Positions 18,816-28,098 of a stretch of 64,000 nucleotides of DNA are shown here, piece after piece. Numbering within the stretch: the first letter of the stretch is position 1; each line of letters begins with the position of its first letter. Location of the stretch: assembly GCF_000214665.1 (NCBI RefSeq), contig NC_015572.1, positions 1,364,001-1,428,000 of the forward strand, in the 5' to 3' direction. The position numbers and the translations under genes are program-made. The DNA is from Methylomonas methanica MC09. Lineage in GTDB: Bacteria > Pseudomonadota > Gammaproteobacteria > Methylococcales > Methylomonadaceae. The notes under the pieces were generated by a model. The model saw only the letters and a program-made list of their open reading frames with translations, ran no database searches and was not told the DNA's origin.

Positions 18816-19472
18816 TTATTGATCGTTAGTGGCGGCCTGCTGGGAAAGCTCATCCAGTAGCAGGCGTAAGCTCAATTCGTCTTCTTCCTGCTCGAATGCT
18901 TGCGCCAGATTATCGTACTCGGCCAGCGAAAAAGACTCCGTTTCCGCCATGGCCACATTGCCTTCCCAGCGCTCGAAGATGTTTTGCGCCTCGCGTAATG
19001 AACTGCTTTGGCCGTCTTGTAAGGCATCCTGCAGCGAGTTGCGGTTTTGCCGGGCCGATAAAATTTCCTTTTTATTTTTCAGAATCAGTAATTGCGCTTC
19101 TATGGTTTGCAGGTCGTTACGGATTTTGCTTTCCTGGCTGCTGGTTTGTGCGAGTTGCTGTTCCAATAAGGCGATTTGTTGTTGGCTGGCGCGTAGCCGT
19201 TTTACGCACTGCAGCGCCTTTGCTTCATCCTGGCTGCGGACTTTAACGGCTCTATCCGACCATAAGCGCGCTTGCTCGCGTTCCTGGTCGATTTTCTGTT
19301 GATAGTTGCCGGTCAGTTTGGTGACCCGGTGCAGATGCAGACGGGTTTTTTGTTGTAAGGTCAGTAAATCCTCAATGGCGGCGCGGGCCAGCGCCTCGTG
19401 GTTTTCGAACTCGTCGGCGACGTGGTCGATTTGGCTTTTAATGCTGACGAAGATGCGTTTAAGGCTGTTCAT
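18816..19472 (-). CDS. PspA/IM30-family membrane-stress protein (218 aa)
   Basis: PspA proteins are peripheral ESCRT-III-like coiled coils that bind stressed inner membranes. The N-terminus (MNSLKRIFVSIKSQIDHVADEFENHEAL) has the amphipathic start and early helix of the family. The remainder is one long alpha-helical coiled coil (residues 30-150) with an acidic tail. It is the first gene of a three-gene operon and follows a sigma-54-type promoter, matching the arrangement of E. coli pspA. The similarity is at family level; E. coli partners pspB and pspC are not present. Confidence 0.8.
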   Translation of the reverse strand: MNSLKRIFVSIKSQIDHVADEFENHEALARAAIEDLLTLQQKTRLHLHRVTKLTGNYQQKIDQEREQARLWSDRAVKVRSQDEAKALQCVKRLRASQQQIALLEQQLAQTSSQESKIRNDLQTIEAQLLILKNKKEILSARQNRNSLQDALQDGQSSSLREAQNIFERWEGNVAMAETESFSLAEYDNLAQAFEQEEDELSLRLLLDELSQQAATNDQ

Positions 19473-19522
19473 GATGCTGTCCTCTGTTAAGTTGTCGTTA
19501 AGCTTGCGTTCAGTCAGGCAAA

Positions 19523-19538
19523 AGCAATCAGGATGCCA
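19523..19538 (-). promoter_or_regulatory. sigma-54 (-24/-12) promoter of the PspA-like operon
   Basis: The minus strand reads TGGCATCCTGATTGCT. The GG and GC dinucleotides are separated by exactly 10 bases, as in the consensus TGGCACR-N4-TTGCW, with one substitution in TGGCAC. It lies about 50 bases ahead of the PspA-like start codon (19472), so transcription would begin near 19512. The divergent neighbour encodes a sigma-54 activator. Confidence 0.75.
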
Positions 19539-19599
19539 TGATATTTAATTGTTTTTATTCAGTAGGTTATGAAAGTAATAGCTTTTTATTGCCTAAGTA

Positions 19600-19641
19600 A
19601 TGTGCATAAAATACATGCGTATAATGCTATTGATGTGCATA
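19600..19641. promoter_or_regulatory. possible activator-binding repeats (ATGTGCATA twice)
   Basis: ATGTGCATA occurs at 19600-19608 and 19633-19641, 33 bases apart (three helical turns), with a further partial ATACATGCG between. They lie 60-120 bases upstream of the sigma-54 promoter, where an upstream activator sequence is expected. Recognition by the divergent activator is inference. Confidence 0.4.
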
Positions 19642-19674
19642 TAATGTTTGAAATTATTACAAGCATGCAGCGAC

Positions 19675-21132
19675 ATGAAAAAACTCACGCCCGAACAACG
19701 GCATTTTTTTCAGCAGATAGCCGAGCTGGCTTTCGTTAATCCATTTAGTGTCGAACGGGAGCAGGCCGATTGCGCCTTATTGGCTATTTCCCCCGGATCA
19801 TTGCCGTTGGCGGAACGCAGCGCAAAAATACAAGCTCGGCTGGCCGAGCAGTTGATGCAACTACAACCTTTAGCCGATTTTCGTATCGCAAGTTTTACCG
19901 GTAAGGTGCGGGAAACCATGGAGTTCGCCTGGCTGTTTTACCAATTTCATGAATTCCAGACGGCGTTCGCCGAGTTTATCGAGCGGCAGCAGCAGGCAGG
20001 CGATACGGCGATAAATTTACCCTGCGCTACCGAGCTACTACGGCGATTTGCAGCCGCAGGGTTCGACGAACGGGCCAGTGCAAAATACATAGCCTTGTTT
20101 TATCAATTACATCGCGGTTTTCACTTCATCAATTCATCGGTTTCCGGCCAATCGCCGGCCATCATTGAGTTGCGCATGCGTTTGTGGAACAACATTTTTA
20201 CCTTTAACCCGCACTGGTATCTGGATTATTTGTGTGGACGCATGGAAGAGTTTTCCACCTTGTTACTGGGCCCGACCGGTAGCGGCAAGAGCTTGGTTGC
20301 GCGGGCTATCGGCTGTTCGGGCTTTATTCCGTTCGATGTATCGAAACAGCGTTTTCTGGAAAGCTTTACCCGCTCTTTTCAGGCCATCAACCTGGCGCAG
20401 TTTCCGGAATCCTTGCTGGAAGCCGAATTGTTCGGTCACAAAAAAGGCGCCTTTACCGGAGCGATTGAAAATCACGAGGGCCTGTTTGCCCGTTGCAGTG
20501 CTCATGGCGCGGTATTTATCGATGAAATAGGCGATATCGATATCCCAACCCAGGTGAAATTGCTGAATGTGATTCAGGACAGAGTATTCAGCCCGGTCGG
20601 CAGTCACGAAAAAATGCGGTTTTCCGGGCGGGTGATCAGTGCCACCAATCGGGATATCTCTGCGCTCAGGCAACAGGGTCTATTTCGGGATGACCTGTAT
20701 TACCGCTTATGTTCCGATGTGATCGTGGTGCCCGGCTTGCAACAACGATTGGCGCAAGAACCGGACGAGTTGGGCAAGTTGATCGGCGGATTGCTGGGTA
20801 GGGTGATAGCGCAACCCGAGCAGCGGTTGATTAAGCGTATAGAAGACCGCATCCGCGCCACCGTGCCGACGGGTTATCATTGGCCGGGTAATGTTAGGGA
20901 GTTGGAACAATGCATCCGCCAGATTTGCCTGACCGGTACGTACAGCATGTCCCAAGCGGCGGTCGCATCGCAGCCGTCCGGTTTTGAACTTGAGCAGCAG
21001 GAAATCAGCGCTCAGCAATTGCAGCAACGCTATTGTCGCTTCTTGTACCAAAAACATGGCAGTTACGAGACGGTGGCGCGAATTACCGGCCTGGATCGGC
21101 GCACGGCAAAAAAATACATTATGGCCGGCTAA
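19675..21132 (+). CDS. sigma-54-dependent transcriptional activator (AAA+)
   Basis: This bacterial enhancer-binding protein remodels sigma-54 RNA polymerase. Residues 1-180 are an unrecognised sensory domain. The AAA+ domain has Walker A GPTGSGKS (about residue 199), GAFTGA (about 258-263, sigma-54 contact), Walker B HGAVFIDEIGDI, sensor I ISATNRD and the arginine-finger region FRDDLYYRL. WPGNVRELEQCI follows, and a C-terminal HTH (ETVARITGLDRRTAKKYI) closes it. ATG 19675 is chosen over an upstream TTG at 19648. It is divergent from the PspA-like operon, like pspF from pspA, but unlike PspF it has a large N-terminal domain. Confidence 0.9.
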   Translation: MKKLTPEQRHFFQQIAELAFVNPFSVEREQADCALLAISPGSLPLAERSAKIQARLAEQLMQLQPLADFRIASFTGKVRETMEFAWLFYQFHEFQTAFAEFIERQQQAGDTAINLPCATELLRRFAAAGFDERASAKYIALFYQLHRGFHFINSSVSGQSPAIIELRMRLWNNIFTFNPHWYLDYLCGRMEEFSTLLLGPTGSGKSLVARAIGCSGFIPFDVSKQRFLESFTRSFQAINLAQFPESLLEAELFGHKKGAFTGAIENHEGLFARCSAHGAVFIDEIGDIDIPTQVKLLNVIQDRVFSPVGSHEKMRFSGRVISATNRDISALRQQGLFRDDLYYRLCSDVIVVPGLQQRLAQEPDELGKLIGGLLGRVIAQPEQRLIKRIEDRIRATVPTGYHWPGNVRELEQCIRQICLTGTYSMSQAAVASQPSGFELEQQEISAQQLQQRYCRFLYQKHGSYETVARITGLDRRTAKKYIMAG

Positions 21133-21274
21133 GCCGGGAATGGAGGCATTGCCACCGAACGGCGGGCCGGCATAATCGCCGGTAACGGAAATCGGTCGTG
21201 ACAGAGAATGGCGATCGGTTAAGACGTCATCCGAATGGAGTTTTCATCCGCCTTGACGCATAATCCGGTCTGAC

Positions 21275-21304
21275 TTGAAAAATTTTCTATGATTTTTGTA
21301 TTAA
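21275..21304 (+). promoter_or_regulatory. possible sigma-70 promoter of cyoABCD
   Basis: TTGAAA (21275-21280) and TATTAA (21299-21304) are separated by 18 bases and lie 60 bases before the cyoA start. The match is fair but unproven. The remaining sequence between the sigma-54 activator gene and this site (21133-21274) shows no gene. Confidence 0.35.
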
Positions 21305-21364
21305 AAGGAGAGGGCGGAGGCTTTCATCCGGTTATACGACGGAAAATCCGTTCGCAGGAGTGAC

Positions 21365-22261
21365 ATGAAACCTTATGCAATGCTGAATTTAGCCTCCGGA
21401 TATTGGCGTGTGCTGCCGTTCTTCTTATTATTGATGAGTCTGAGCGGTTGCAGTTTGCATCATATCAGCGACTTGCAACCGTCCGGGCCCATTAGCCGGA
21501 ATATAGACGAGCTGTTTTGGACAACGGTTGCGTTGATGTCGCTGGTCCTGATTTCAGTTTTCGGGATGGCCGCTTGGTTCGTATGGAAATACCGGGCATC
21601 CAATACCAAAGCAAATTATTCGCCCGACTGGGATACGTCAGTCGCGCTGGAATGGCTGGTCTGGCTGTTTCCAGCTTTGATCATTGTCATTCTGGGCAGT
21701 GCGACCTGGATTTTCACCCATCGGCTGGATCCTTATAAACCTATGGATTCGAAGATGGAGCCGCTGGAAATACAGGCCATTGCCCTGGACTGGAAATGGT
21801 TGTTCATTTATCCGGAGCAACGGATTGCCGCGGTCAATGAGTTGGCGATTCCCGTGGGTCGGCCAATCGCCTTCAAAATTACTTCCGATACGGTAATGAA
21901 TTCCTTTTTTATTCCGCGCCTGGGCGGGCAAATAAATGCCATGGCCGGCATGCAAACCCAGTTACATCTGATAGCGGATCAGCCCGGCCGCTATTTTGGA
22001 GAAAATATTCAATATAACGGCCCTGGTTTTTCTTACCAGCATTTCGAAGTTAATGCCACGTCCGTGCAGGGTTTCGAAACCTGGATCGAAAAGACCAAAC
22101 AGTCGTCACAGACGCTTGATTTCAAGCAATTTAAGGCGCTTGCCAAGCCCAGCATCAGGCATCCCGTTACTTATTTTTCATCCGTGTCGCCCCTGTTGTT
22201 TCAACAAGTCATGGATCAGTTCCTCGGAGAACCGAATCTCCATCCCATTAGCGACCAATAA
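21365..22261 (+). CDS. cyoA: cytochrome bo-type ubiquinol oxidase subunit II
   Basis: This subunit of the proton-pumping terminal quinol oxidase is anchored in the inner membrane with its cupredoxin domain outside. A lipoprotein signal ends in LSGC with Cys29 as the lipidated residue. Two transmembrane helices follow ([21 protein letters not shown] and [16 protein letters not shown]). The periplasmic domain includes [12 protein letters not shown] and [12 protein letters not shown] but lacks the CuA Cys/His ligands, as expected for a quinol oxidase. A good Shine-Dalgarno (AGGAG) precedes the ATG. It is first in cyoABCD. Confidence 0.95.
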   Translation: MKPYAMLNLASGYWRVLPFFLLLMSLSGCSLHHISDLQPSGPISRNIDELFWTTVALMSLVLISVFGMAAWFVWKYRASNTKANYSPDWDTSVALEWLVWLFPALIIVILGSATWIFTHRLDPYKPMDSKMEPLEIQAIALDWKWLFIYPEQRIAAVNELAIPVGRPIAFKITSDTVMNSFFIPRLGGQINAMAGMQTQLHLIADQPGRYFGENIQYNGPGFSYQHFEVNATSVQGFETWIEKTKQSSQTLDFKQFKALAKPSIRHPVTYFSSVSPLLFQQVMDQFLGEPNLHPISDQ

Positions 22262-22272
22262 GAGAGCGTTAT

Positions 22273-24288
22273 ATGTTCGGCAAACTCAGTTTGGCAGATA
22301 TTACCTACGATAATCCCATCGTCTTGGGCGGTGTCTTGATCATGCTGGCAGGCGCGTTGACTAGTGCGTTACTGATTACCTACTTTCGCAAATGGCCGTA
22401 CCTTTGGCAGCATTGGTTAACCAGCATGGACCACAAAAAAATCGGCATTATGTATATCGTGCTGGCATTGGTAATGCTGCTGCGGGGATTTGCCGATGCG
22501 ATCATGATGCGCGCACAACAATGGCTGGCCGAGGGGGCGAATCAAGGATTTTTGACGCCGAACCATTACGACCAGATATTCACCGCCCACGGCACGATTA
22601 TGATTATTTTCATGGCAATGCCGTTTTTGACCGGCCTGATGAATATCGTCATACCCCTGCAGTTGGGCAAGCGGGATGTGGCATTCCCGTTTTTGAACGC
22701 CTTAAGCCTTTGGCTGACCGTGGCCGGGGCCATGCTGATCATGGTGTCGTTGGCCGTAGGCGAATTTTCTACCGCGGGCTGGACCGGATACCCGCCGTAC
22801 TCGGAACTTCAATACAGTCCGGGCGAAGGGGTCGATTACTGGATTTGGGCATTGATGCTCAGTGGTGCGGCATCGACTATGACCGGCATTAATTTTCTGG
22901 TTACCGTGTTGTTCGAGCGTGCGCCCGGCATGACCTTGATGCGCATGCCGCTATTCTGTTGGACGGCATTGTGCACCAGTATCCTGATGACGCTGGCTTT
23001 TCCGGCCTTGACGGTGGCGACTGTGTTACTCGGATTGGACCGCTATTTGGGAATGCATTTTTTTACCAACGGCAACGGGGGTAACATGATGAATTTTGTC
23101 AACCTGTTCTGGATTTGGGGGCACCCGGAAGTGTATATCTTGATTCTGCCGGCGTTCGGGATTTTTTCCGAAGTAATTTCCACCTTCTCCGGCAAGAGAC
23201 TGTTCGGCTACCGTTCGTTGGTGTATGCGACTTTGGTCATTGCCCTATTGTCGTTCACGGTTTGGCTGCACCATTTTTTCACCATGGGTGCCAGCGCCGG
23301 CGTCAATGCGGCCTTCGGCATTGCCACCATGGTGATAGCGGTGCCTACCGGTGTAAAAATATTCGACTGGCTGCTGACGATGTATCGGGGCCGTATCCGT
23401 TTTAACGTACCCATGTTGTGGGCTTTAGCTTTTCTGCCGTCCTTCGCTATCGGCGGCGCGACGGGGGTATTATTGGCTGTGCCGCCGGTCGATTTCATGA
23501 TGCACAACAGCGAGTTTCTGGTGGCCCATTTTCATAACATGCTGATTCCCGGCGCTTTGTTCGGGTATTTGGCGGGTTATTCCTATTGGTTTCCCAAGGC
23601 ATTCGGCTTTCGTCTGGATGAAAAATGGGGCAAGTTGGCGTTCTGGAATTGGTTAATGGGTTTTTATCTGGCTTTCATGCCGCTCTATGTCTTGGGTCTG
23701 ATGGGCATGCCCCGGCGGATGGAGCATTATGACAATCCGGAATGGCAGCCGTTGCTCATGGTTGCCGCAGCGGGTGCATTTTTTATCTTTCTCGGTATCG
23801 GCTGTCTGGCGATACAGCTATGGGTCAGCATCAAAAATCGCGAAGCAAACCTGGATACGCTGGGCGATCCCTGGAATGGCCGCTCCCTGGAATGGGCAAT
23901 CGCTTCGCCTCCGCCGGTTTACAACTTTGCCGTTATTCCGGAAGTCAACAGCATCGATGCCTTTTGGCGCATCAAACCCGAAAATATCGCAACCAAGCAA
24001 GCCATTCAGTATCAGGACATCGATTTACCCCGGAACTCGAGTGTCGGCATTGTTTTCGGCGCTTGCGCCTTTGTGTTTGGCTTTGCCATGGTCTGGCATA
24101 TCGGGTGGCTGGCTGTCGCGGCAGGATTGGCGATGCTGTCGGCTATTATCCTGCGTTCTTTCGATGACGCCACCGAATACCGCTTGACCGCGGCAGAGGT
24201 CGAGCAAATTGAGCGTGGGCGTTTCAGCCGGTTGGAGCAGGGCGGTGATGCGCTATATGCCGGTAAAGCCGATGGCTGGGGGGAATGA
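22273..24288 (+). CDS. cyoB: cytochrome bo-type ubiquinol oxidase subunit I
   Basis: This is the catalytic haem-copper subunit that reduces O2 and pumps protons. Haem ligands are in FTAHGTIMI and VAHFHNML. The CuB ligands and cross-linked tyrosine are in [14 protein letters not shown], with WLHHFFTMG adding two His. Quinone-site residues of the E. coli enzyme (Arg and Asp in [12 protein letters not shown], His and Gln in [10 protein letters not shown]) are all present. The length of 671 agrees with E. coli CyoB. The gene starts 11 bases after cyoA. Confidence 0.97.
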   Translation: MFGKLSLADITYDNPIVLGGVLIMLAGALTSALLITYFRKWPYLWQHWLTSMDHKKIGIMYIVLALVMLLRGFADAIMMRAQQWLAEGANQGFLTPNHYDQIFTAHGTIMIIFMAMPFLTGLMNIVIPLQLGKRDVAFPFLNALSLWLTVAGAMLIMVSLAVGEFSTAGWTGYPPYSELQYSPGEGVDYWIWALMLSGAASTMTGINFLVTVLFERAPGMTLMRMPLFCWTALCTSILMTLAFPALTVATVLLGLDRYLGMHFFTNGNGGNMMNFVNLFWIWGHPEVYILILPAFGIFSEVISTFSGKRLFGYRSLVYATLVIALLSFTVWLHHFFTMGASAGVNAAFGIATMVIAVPTGVKIFDWLLTMYRGRIRFNVPMLWALAFLPSFAIGGATGVLLAVPPVDFMMHNSEFLVAHFHNMLIPGALFGYLAGYSYWFPKAFGFRLDEKWGKLAFWNWLMGFYLAFMPLYVLGLMGMPRRMEHYDNPEWQPLLMVAAAGAFFIFLGIGCLAIQLWVSIKNREANLDTLGDPWNGRSLEWAIASPPPVYNFAVIPEVNSIDAFWRIKPENIATKQAIQYQDIDLPRNSSVGIVFGACAFVFGFAMVWHIGWLAVAAGLAMLSAIILRSFDDATEYRLTAAEVEQIERGRFSRLEQGGDALYAGKADGWGE

Positions 24289-24292
24289 CTTC

Positions 24293-24883
24293 ATGATGCC
24301 GGATTCATTGATTAAACAGCCGACTCATGCCGAAACCGCCAAAGTGTTCGGTTTTTGGGTTTATCTGATGAGTGACGCAGTGATTTTTGCATTGTTGTTT
24401 GCCACTTACGCCACGATGAGCCGAAATTATGCGGGTGGGTTGTCAGGCAAAGAGCTATTTGATCTCGGCCATGTTTTCTACGAAACTTTGACACTCTTGC
24501 TGAGCACGCTGACATGCGGCTTTGCCCTATTGTCGTTTTCGAAAAACAATCCGCGCGGGCTGTTGTTTTGGCTGACGGTGACATTTTTGTTGGGTTCCGG
24601 GTTTGTAGCGATGGAGTTTGCCGAATTCCGCCATATGATCGCGCAGGGGGGCGGCCCCGACCGCAGCGGTTTTTTATCCGCATTTTTTACATTGGTCGGG
24701 ACACACGGTTTGCATGTCACGATTGGCCTGATTTGGCTGCTGGTGATGATGTCTCAAATCGTCCTGAAAGGTTTAACGGCACCTGTATATTCCCGTTTAT
24801 ACCGTTTTAGTCTGTTCTGGCATTTTCTGGATTTGATTTGGGTAAATATTTTTTCCCTGGTCTACTTGTTGGGGGTTTTGTAA
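24293..24883 (+). CDS. cyoC: cytochrome bo-type ubiquinol oxidase subunit III
   Basis: This integral membrane subunit, with five predicted helices, stabilises subunit I. TKVFGFW-like AETAKVFGFWVYLMSDAVIFALLFATY at the N-terminus and THGLHVTIGLIWLL with RFSLFWHFLDLIWVNIF near the end are family hallmarks. ATG at 24293 starts 4 bases after the cyoB stop; an earlier in-frame start would lie within cyoB. The product is 196 residues, close to the usual 204. Confidence 0.94.
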   Translation: MMPDSLIKQPTHAETAKVFGFWVYLMSDAVIFALLFATYATMSRNYAGGLSGKELFDLGHVFYETLTLLLSTLTCGFALLSFSKNNPRGLLFWLTVTFLLGSGFVAMEFAEFRHMIAQGGGPDRSGFLSAFFTLVGTHGLHVTIGLIWLLVMMSQIVLKGLTAPVYSRLYRFSLFWHFLDLIWVNIFSLVYLLGVL

Positions 24884-25258
24884 ATGAAATTGTCGCCCGG
24901 ATACGGCTCTTATTTGACTGGTTTTACGCTTGCCCTGGCATTGACCCTGCTGGGGTTTGTGCTGGTGAGTATCGCATCGGGTAAGTATTTACCGGGTGTC
25001 GATCTTGTCCTTGCTCTGTTTCCTGCGGGTGATAATGCCTTAAAAAACCTGCCGCGCTGGATTATCCCAGGCGGGGTTGTTGCATTGGCGCTGGTGCAAC
25101 TAATGGTTCATTTGCGTTATTTTCTTCATCTGGATTTCAGTTCGCGGCAACGTTTGAATGTGCAGGCTATTTTGTTCGCGCTGTTAATCATGTCTATCTT
25201 GGTCTGCGGAACGCTATGGATCATGCAGGATCTGGGGCGTCAAATGACGCCCGTCTGA
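24884..25258 (+). CDS. cyoD: cytochrome bo-type ubiquinol oxidase subunit IV
   Basis: This small three-helix subunit (124 aa) is thought to help CuB assembly. The pattern YLTGFTLALALTLLGFVLV, then VALALVQLMVHLRYFLHLD, then a last helix VQAILFALLIMSILVCGTLWI is typical. The start codon directly abuts the cyoC stop. The operon ends here; no haem O synthase gene (cyoE) follows. Confidence 0.92.
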   Translation: MKLSPGYGSYLTGFTLALALTLLGFVLVSIASGKYLPGVDLVLALFPAGDNALKNLPRWIIPGGVVALALVQLMVHLRYFLHLDFSSRQRLNVQAILFALLIMSILVCGTLWIMQDLGRQMTPV

Positions 25259-25267
25259 GTTTTCGCA

Positions 25268-25726
25268 TCAAATCAAGGCGGTAGCAGTTAATTCAATTTC
25301 CTTTTGTAATCTGGCCAGTTCCGCTCTAGCCGCGTGTATCTGATTATCCAATCTAACCAGATCCACCTTGGCCGCACGGGTATCGTCGTTGTTTACAACC
25401 TGTGAGTTCGGTTGCAGTTTTGCTAATGCTTCTTCAAGTTCCTGTTGCTTAACATGGTAATCGGCACACTTTCTGTGCAATTCGAGTTCGATTTCTTTCG
25501 CCTGATCCAGTAGTTTTGAGTAGTAGTCTTTATAGGACCGAGCCTCTTTTAATCTTTGTTTTAATTCGCCGATTTCTTTGATTAACGCGGCTTCGCGACC
25601 CGCGGCATCTGAAATTGCCTGTTCCAGCTTACGGCTCTCCGCTAACCAGACGTCTTTGGCTTCGGCGACTCTGGATGCTATTAGTCTCTCGATCTCTCGC
25701 TCATGGTTTTGCAATAGTGTTTTCAT
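25268..25726 (-). CDS. coiled-coil protein of unknown function (152 aa)
   Basis: No family was recognised. The protein is almost wholly charged and helical, with heptad-like spacing over residues 1-100 and again 120-150 (RLDNQIHAARAELARLQKEIEL). It has no signal peptide or membrane segment. It is convergent with cyoABCD, with only 9 bases between the stop codons, so it is not part of that operon. The segment upstream (25727-25869) has no gene. Confidence 0.6.
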   Translation of the reverse strand: MKTLLQNHEREIERLIASRVAEAKDVWLAESRKLEQAISDAAGREAALIKEIGELKQRLKEARSYKDYYSKLLDQAKEIELELHRKCADYHVKQQELEEALAKLQPNSQVVNNDDTRAAKVDLVRLDNQIHAARAELARLQKEIELTATALI

Positions 25727-25869
25727 GCTAAGTTCATGGAGTGGTAATGTTTTTAATATGTTGTTTATTTTGCCATTAGTTTATATCAGTTGCCCTTCAT
25801 GTCGGTAAAAGTCGCGATTGATTTTGTTTCACATTGCTCAGTATGTGGGGTGTAGGATCTTAGGAAGGG

Positions 25870-26124
25870 TGTCGCTGTCGCGACGGCTTGATTTAATCGG
25901 GTTCTCGCACCCGAAGGCGAGGTACTTTCTTTTGCTTCGCCAAAAGAAAGTACCCAAAGAAAAGGCGACCCGGATGCCGCGTTGATCCTGCGCGCCGAAG
26001 GGTTTGAGCGGGGTTTTCCGAAGGGGCTTCCCAGCCCCAACGAAAAACGCGATGCATCCCTGCATCGCCCCTGCGGGCCAATCCGCTCAAACCCTCCGGT
26101 GCTCGGCGCTGCATAACGGGAGAA
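25870..26124 (-). repeat. dispersed structured repeat, copy 1 (about 255 bp)
   Basis: This is the same element as 28669-28990 and 30756-31012, here inverted. Read on the minus strand it runs from TTCTCCCGTT to GCGACAGCGACAC. Stems include GGAGGGTTTGAGCGG pairing with CCGCTCAAACCCTTC, GATGCAGGGATGCATC, GGGGCTGGGAAGCCCC and a 14-bp stem GGTACTTTCTTTTG/CAAAAGAAAGTACC. It is non-coding as far as can be seen. Sequence 26125-26323 beyond it contains only the gene leader discussed below. Confidence 0.85.
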
Positions 26125-26323
26125 CCCCCGTTGTAGAATTCAAAGTAATTGGATAATTTTGAAATTGAATTGTAGGATATGCCTACGTTCTGAAATGTAT
26201 CAATCGCGAACGATACGCTTCATTTTTTCAGCGCATCCTATGGTCCTAGCCTACTTGATTGATCAAGGCGGCAAGTTGCTTTTTACCAAGCATACCCTTA
26301 TCGTTAAATTTTGGAGATAGTGA

Positions 26324-26416
26324 GTGCTAAATGATGAAATAGTTCAGATGGTTACTTTTTCACTAGCAATGCTTGGTTCAGTTTTGGGTGTTATTAATAC
26401 TTGGAAAGCCTTCGAC
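26324..26416 (+). pseudogene. small membrane-anchored protein gene, 5' part (split by IS copy B)
   Basis: GTG at 26324 follows GGAG (26313-26316) at good spacing. Thirty-one codons (LNDEIVQMVTFSLAMLGSVL, then GVINTWKAFD) encode a single N-terminal membrane helix. The frame runs into the IS and stops at 26434. Joining this part to 28103-28468, after removing the IS and one CGAC duplicate, restores one continuous 152-residue frame. GTTAAAT at 26303-26309 fits the GTTRRRY integron core consensus. Confidence 0.75.
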
Positions 26417-26456
26417 CGGAAAATTTCAAGCTAGTTGTCGCCTCGACGTAAAAATA

Positions 26457-27539
26457 CTATGCGGTTATTTTGTCTGGATTAGCGACCTCCTGGGGCGAGT
26501 TGTTTTGGGTTTCGGCATGATCCGGATTTAGATGCACGGTATGGATTCTGTTCCAGTTCCGGGTGTTTTGGCTCCAGCGCCGTGGGTTTTGGCGGCGGGC
26601 GTCTTCATAGAGCGCTTTGCGTTGATTCAATAGTGCCTCGTCCAATCCGGCATGACGTTGGGCTGGGGTTACAAAACCAATGGCGCTATGCCGATGTTCG
26701 TGGTTGTACCATTGCACCAGGTCGGCTACCCATTCACGAGCGACGGACAGGTCGGCAAACGGTTGCAACGGGTATTGCGGACGATATTTCAGGGTTTTGA
26801 ACAGCGATTCCGAATACGGATTGTCATTACTCACCGCCGGTCGGCTGAGCGAGGGCATGACGCCAAGCTGTTGCAGGGTGGCCAGCATCGTGGCGCCTTT
26901 CATGGGGCTGCCGTTATCGGAATGCAGGATAACTTGCCCAGGTTGTAGCCCTTCGCGTAAAACAATATCCCGTAACAACTCGCTGGCGTATTGGCTGCTT
27001 TCTTCCTCAAATACCTGCCAGCCGACGATCTGGCGACTAAAAATATCGAGGAACAAGTAGAGGTAGTAGAACTGGCCTTTGACTGCGGCCGCAAGATAGG
27101 TAATATCCCAGCTGTAGAGTTGATTGGGCTCGGTCGCACTCAATGCTTTGGGTTTGGTACGTGGCTGGCTGGGCCGTTCACTGCGGCGGTGTTTCAGTTG
27201 CTGGGCGGCTTTCAGTAGGCGATAGATCGTCGATTCGGAGCCCAGATAAATCCCCTGATCCGCCAAGCGCGGGACAATCTGACTGGGTGGCAAATCTGCA
27301 AATTCAGCGGAATTAGCCACGGTCAAAATGTGGGCACGCTCGGCTTCGGTCAGTGCATGCGCCGGTGTGTATTGCCGCAACGGTCGCTGGTCTTCGCCCG
27401 GGGTTTCGCCGGTCTGCCAGCGCTGCAAGGTGCGCGGGCTCAGGCCCAGCACGGCACAGGCTTGGTCTTGGCGGGCACCGGCCTCGGTGGCTTCGGCGAC
27501 GGATTCGATCAGGGTTTGGCGCTGCTGAAGGGATGTCAT
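26457..27539 (-). CDS. IS3-type transposase OrfB (360 aa), copy B
   Basis: This DDE recombinase catalyses transposition with OrfA. The N-terminal HTH is around SPRTLQRWQTGE and an HTH_21-like segment around GIYLGSESTIYRLLK. The integrase core (rve) starts with LYSWDITYL (first Asp); the second Asp is in LHSDNGSPMKG and the Glu in NPYSESLFKTLKY. The frame is intact. It is translated from the ATGA overlap with orfA. Confidence 0.95.
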   Translation of the reverse strand: MTSLQQRQTLIESVAEATEAGARQDQACAVLGLSPRTLQRWQTGETPGEDQRPLRQYTPAHALTEAERAHILTVANSAEFADLPPSQIVPRLADQGIYLGSESTIYRLLKAAQQLKHRRSERPSQPRTKPKALSATEPNQLYSWDITYLAAAVKGQFYYLYLFLDIFSRQIVGWQVFEEESSQYASELLRDIVLREGLQPGQVILHSDNGSPMKGATMLATLQQLGVMPSLSRPAVSNDNPYSESLFKTLKYRPQYPLQPFADLSVAREWVADLVQWYNHEHRHSAIGFVTPAQRHAGLDEALLNQRKALYEDARRQNPRRWSQNTRNWNRIHTVHLNPDHAETQNNSPQEVANPDKITA

Positions 27540-28036
27540 TCGACCTCGCCCGCCAACAGCGCCCGGACCTTTTTTTGCAGGATCAGCAAGGCAGCGGCTT
27601 CAGCCAGCGCTTTGTCCTTACGGTTGAGTTCGCGTTCCAGACGCTGATTTTCGGCTTTTAAAGTGCGCAGTGTCTGGCTGTCATTGCCGCCTGAACGGGC
27701 GCTGGTGACGGCACAAAAATCGCTTTTCCACTGCGCGAGTTGATGAGCAAATAGCCCACGTTGCCGACACCAGGCATTCAATGCCTCGCCGGATATACCA
27801 TGGCTTTCATGGAGGGCCAGTAAACGCTCTTCGGGGAGCCAATCTTGAGGGCGCTTGCCCACGTTTGGGCTTGACGTATCGGTGGGTGTGCTGCTTTTCA
27901 TCCAGTTTTTTAAGGTATGTATGCTGAGGTTAGATTCGTCGGCAATGTCTTGAATGGTTCGTTTTCCACGTTTGTAGACTTTTGCCAGGGCTTGCTCTCT
28001 GAACTCGTCAGAATACTGCTTTTTCGGGGTAATCAT
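27536..28036 (-). CDS. IS3-type transposase OrfA (166 aa), copy B
   Basis: The domain order matches copy A: HTH at residues 1-50, a second HTH-like unit, then a leucine-rich coiled coil. It is distinguished from copies A and C by substitutions such as VGKRPQDWLPEE and SARSGGNDSQTLRTLKAEN. The frame is intact. Confidence 0.93.
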   Translation of the reverse strand: MITPKKQYSDEFREQALAKVYKRGKRTIQDIADESNLSIHTLKNWMKSSTPTDTSSPNVGKRPQDWLPEERLLALHESHGISGEALNAWCRQRGLFAHQLAQWKSDFCAVTSARSGGNDSQTLRTLKAENQRLERELNRKDKALAEAAALLILQKKVRALLAGEVE

Positions 28037-28098
28037 TTTTTATCTCAAATTTAATGGATTCTATAAATTTGAGGCGACAACTATTTTGACGCGGGGGG

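Larger units (their letters stand above)
26417..28098 (-). mobile_element. IS3-type insertion sequence, copy B (1682 bp, complete)
   Basis: The element is bounded by CGGAAA..TTTCAAG on the left and the G6 run on the right, with inner terminal repeats TAGTTGTCGCCTC / GAGGCGACAACTA. It is flanked by a 4-bp duplication CGAC (26413-26416 and 28099-28102). It carries orfA and orfB overlapping by 4 bp. It differs from copies A and C at many orfA/orfB positions, so it represents a second sublineage. Its insertion splits a small gene. Confidence 0.93.
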
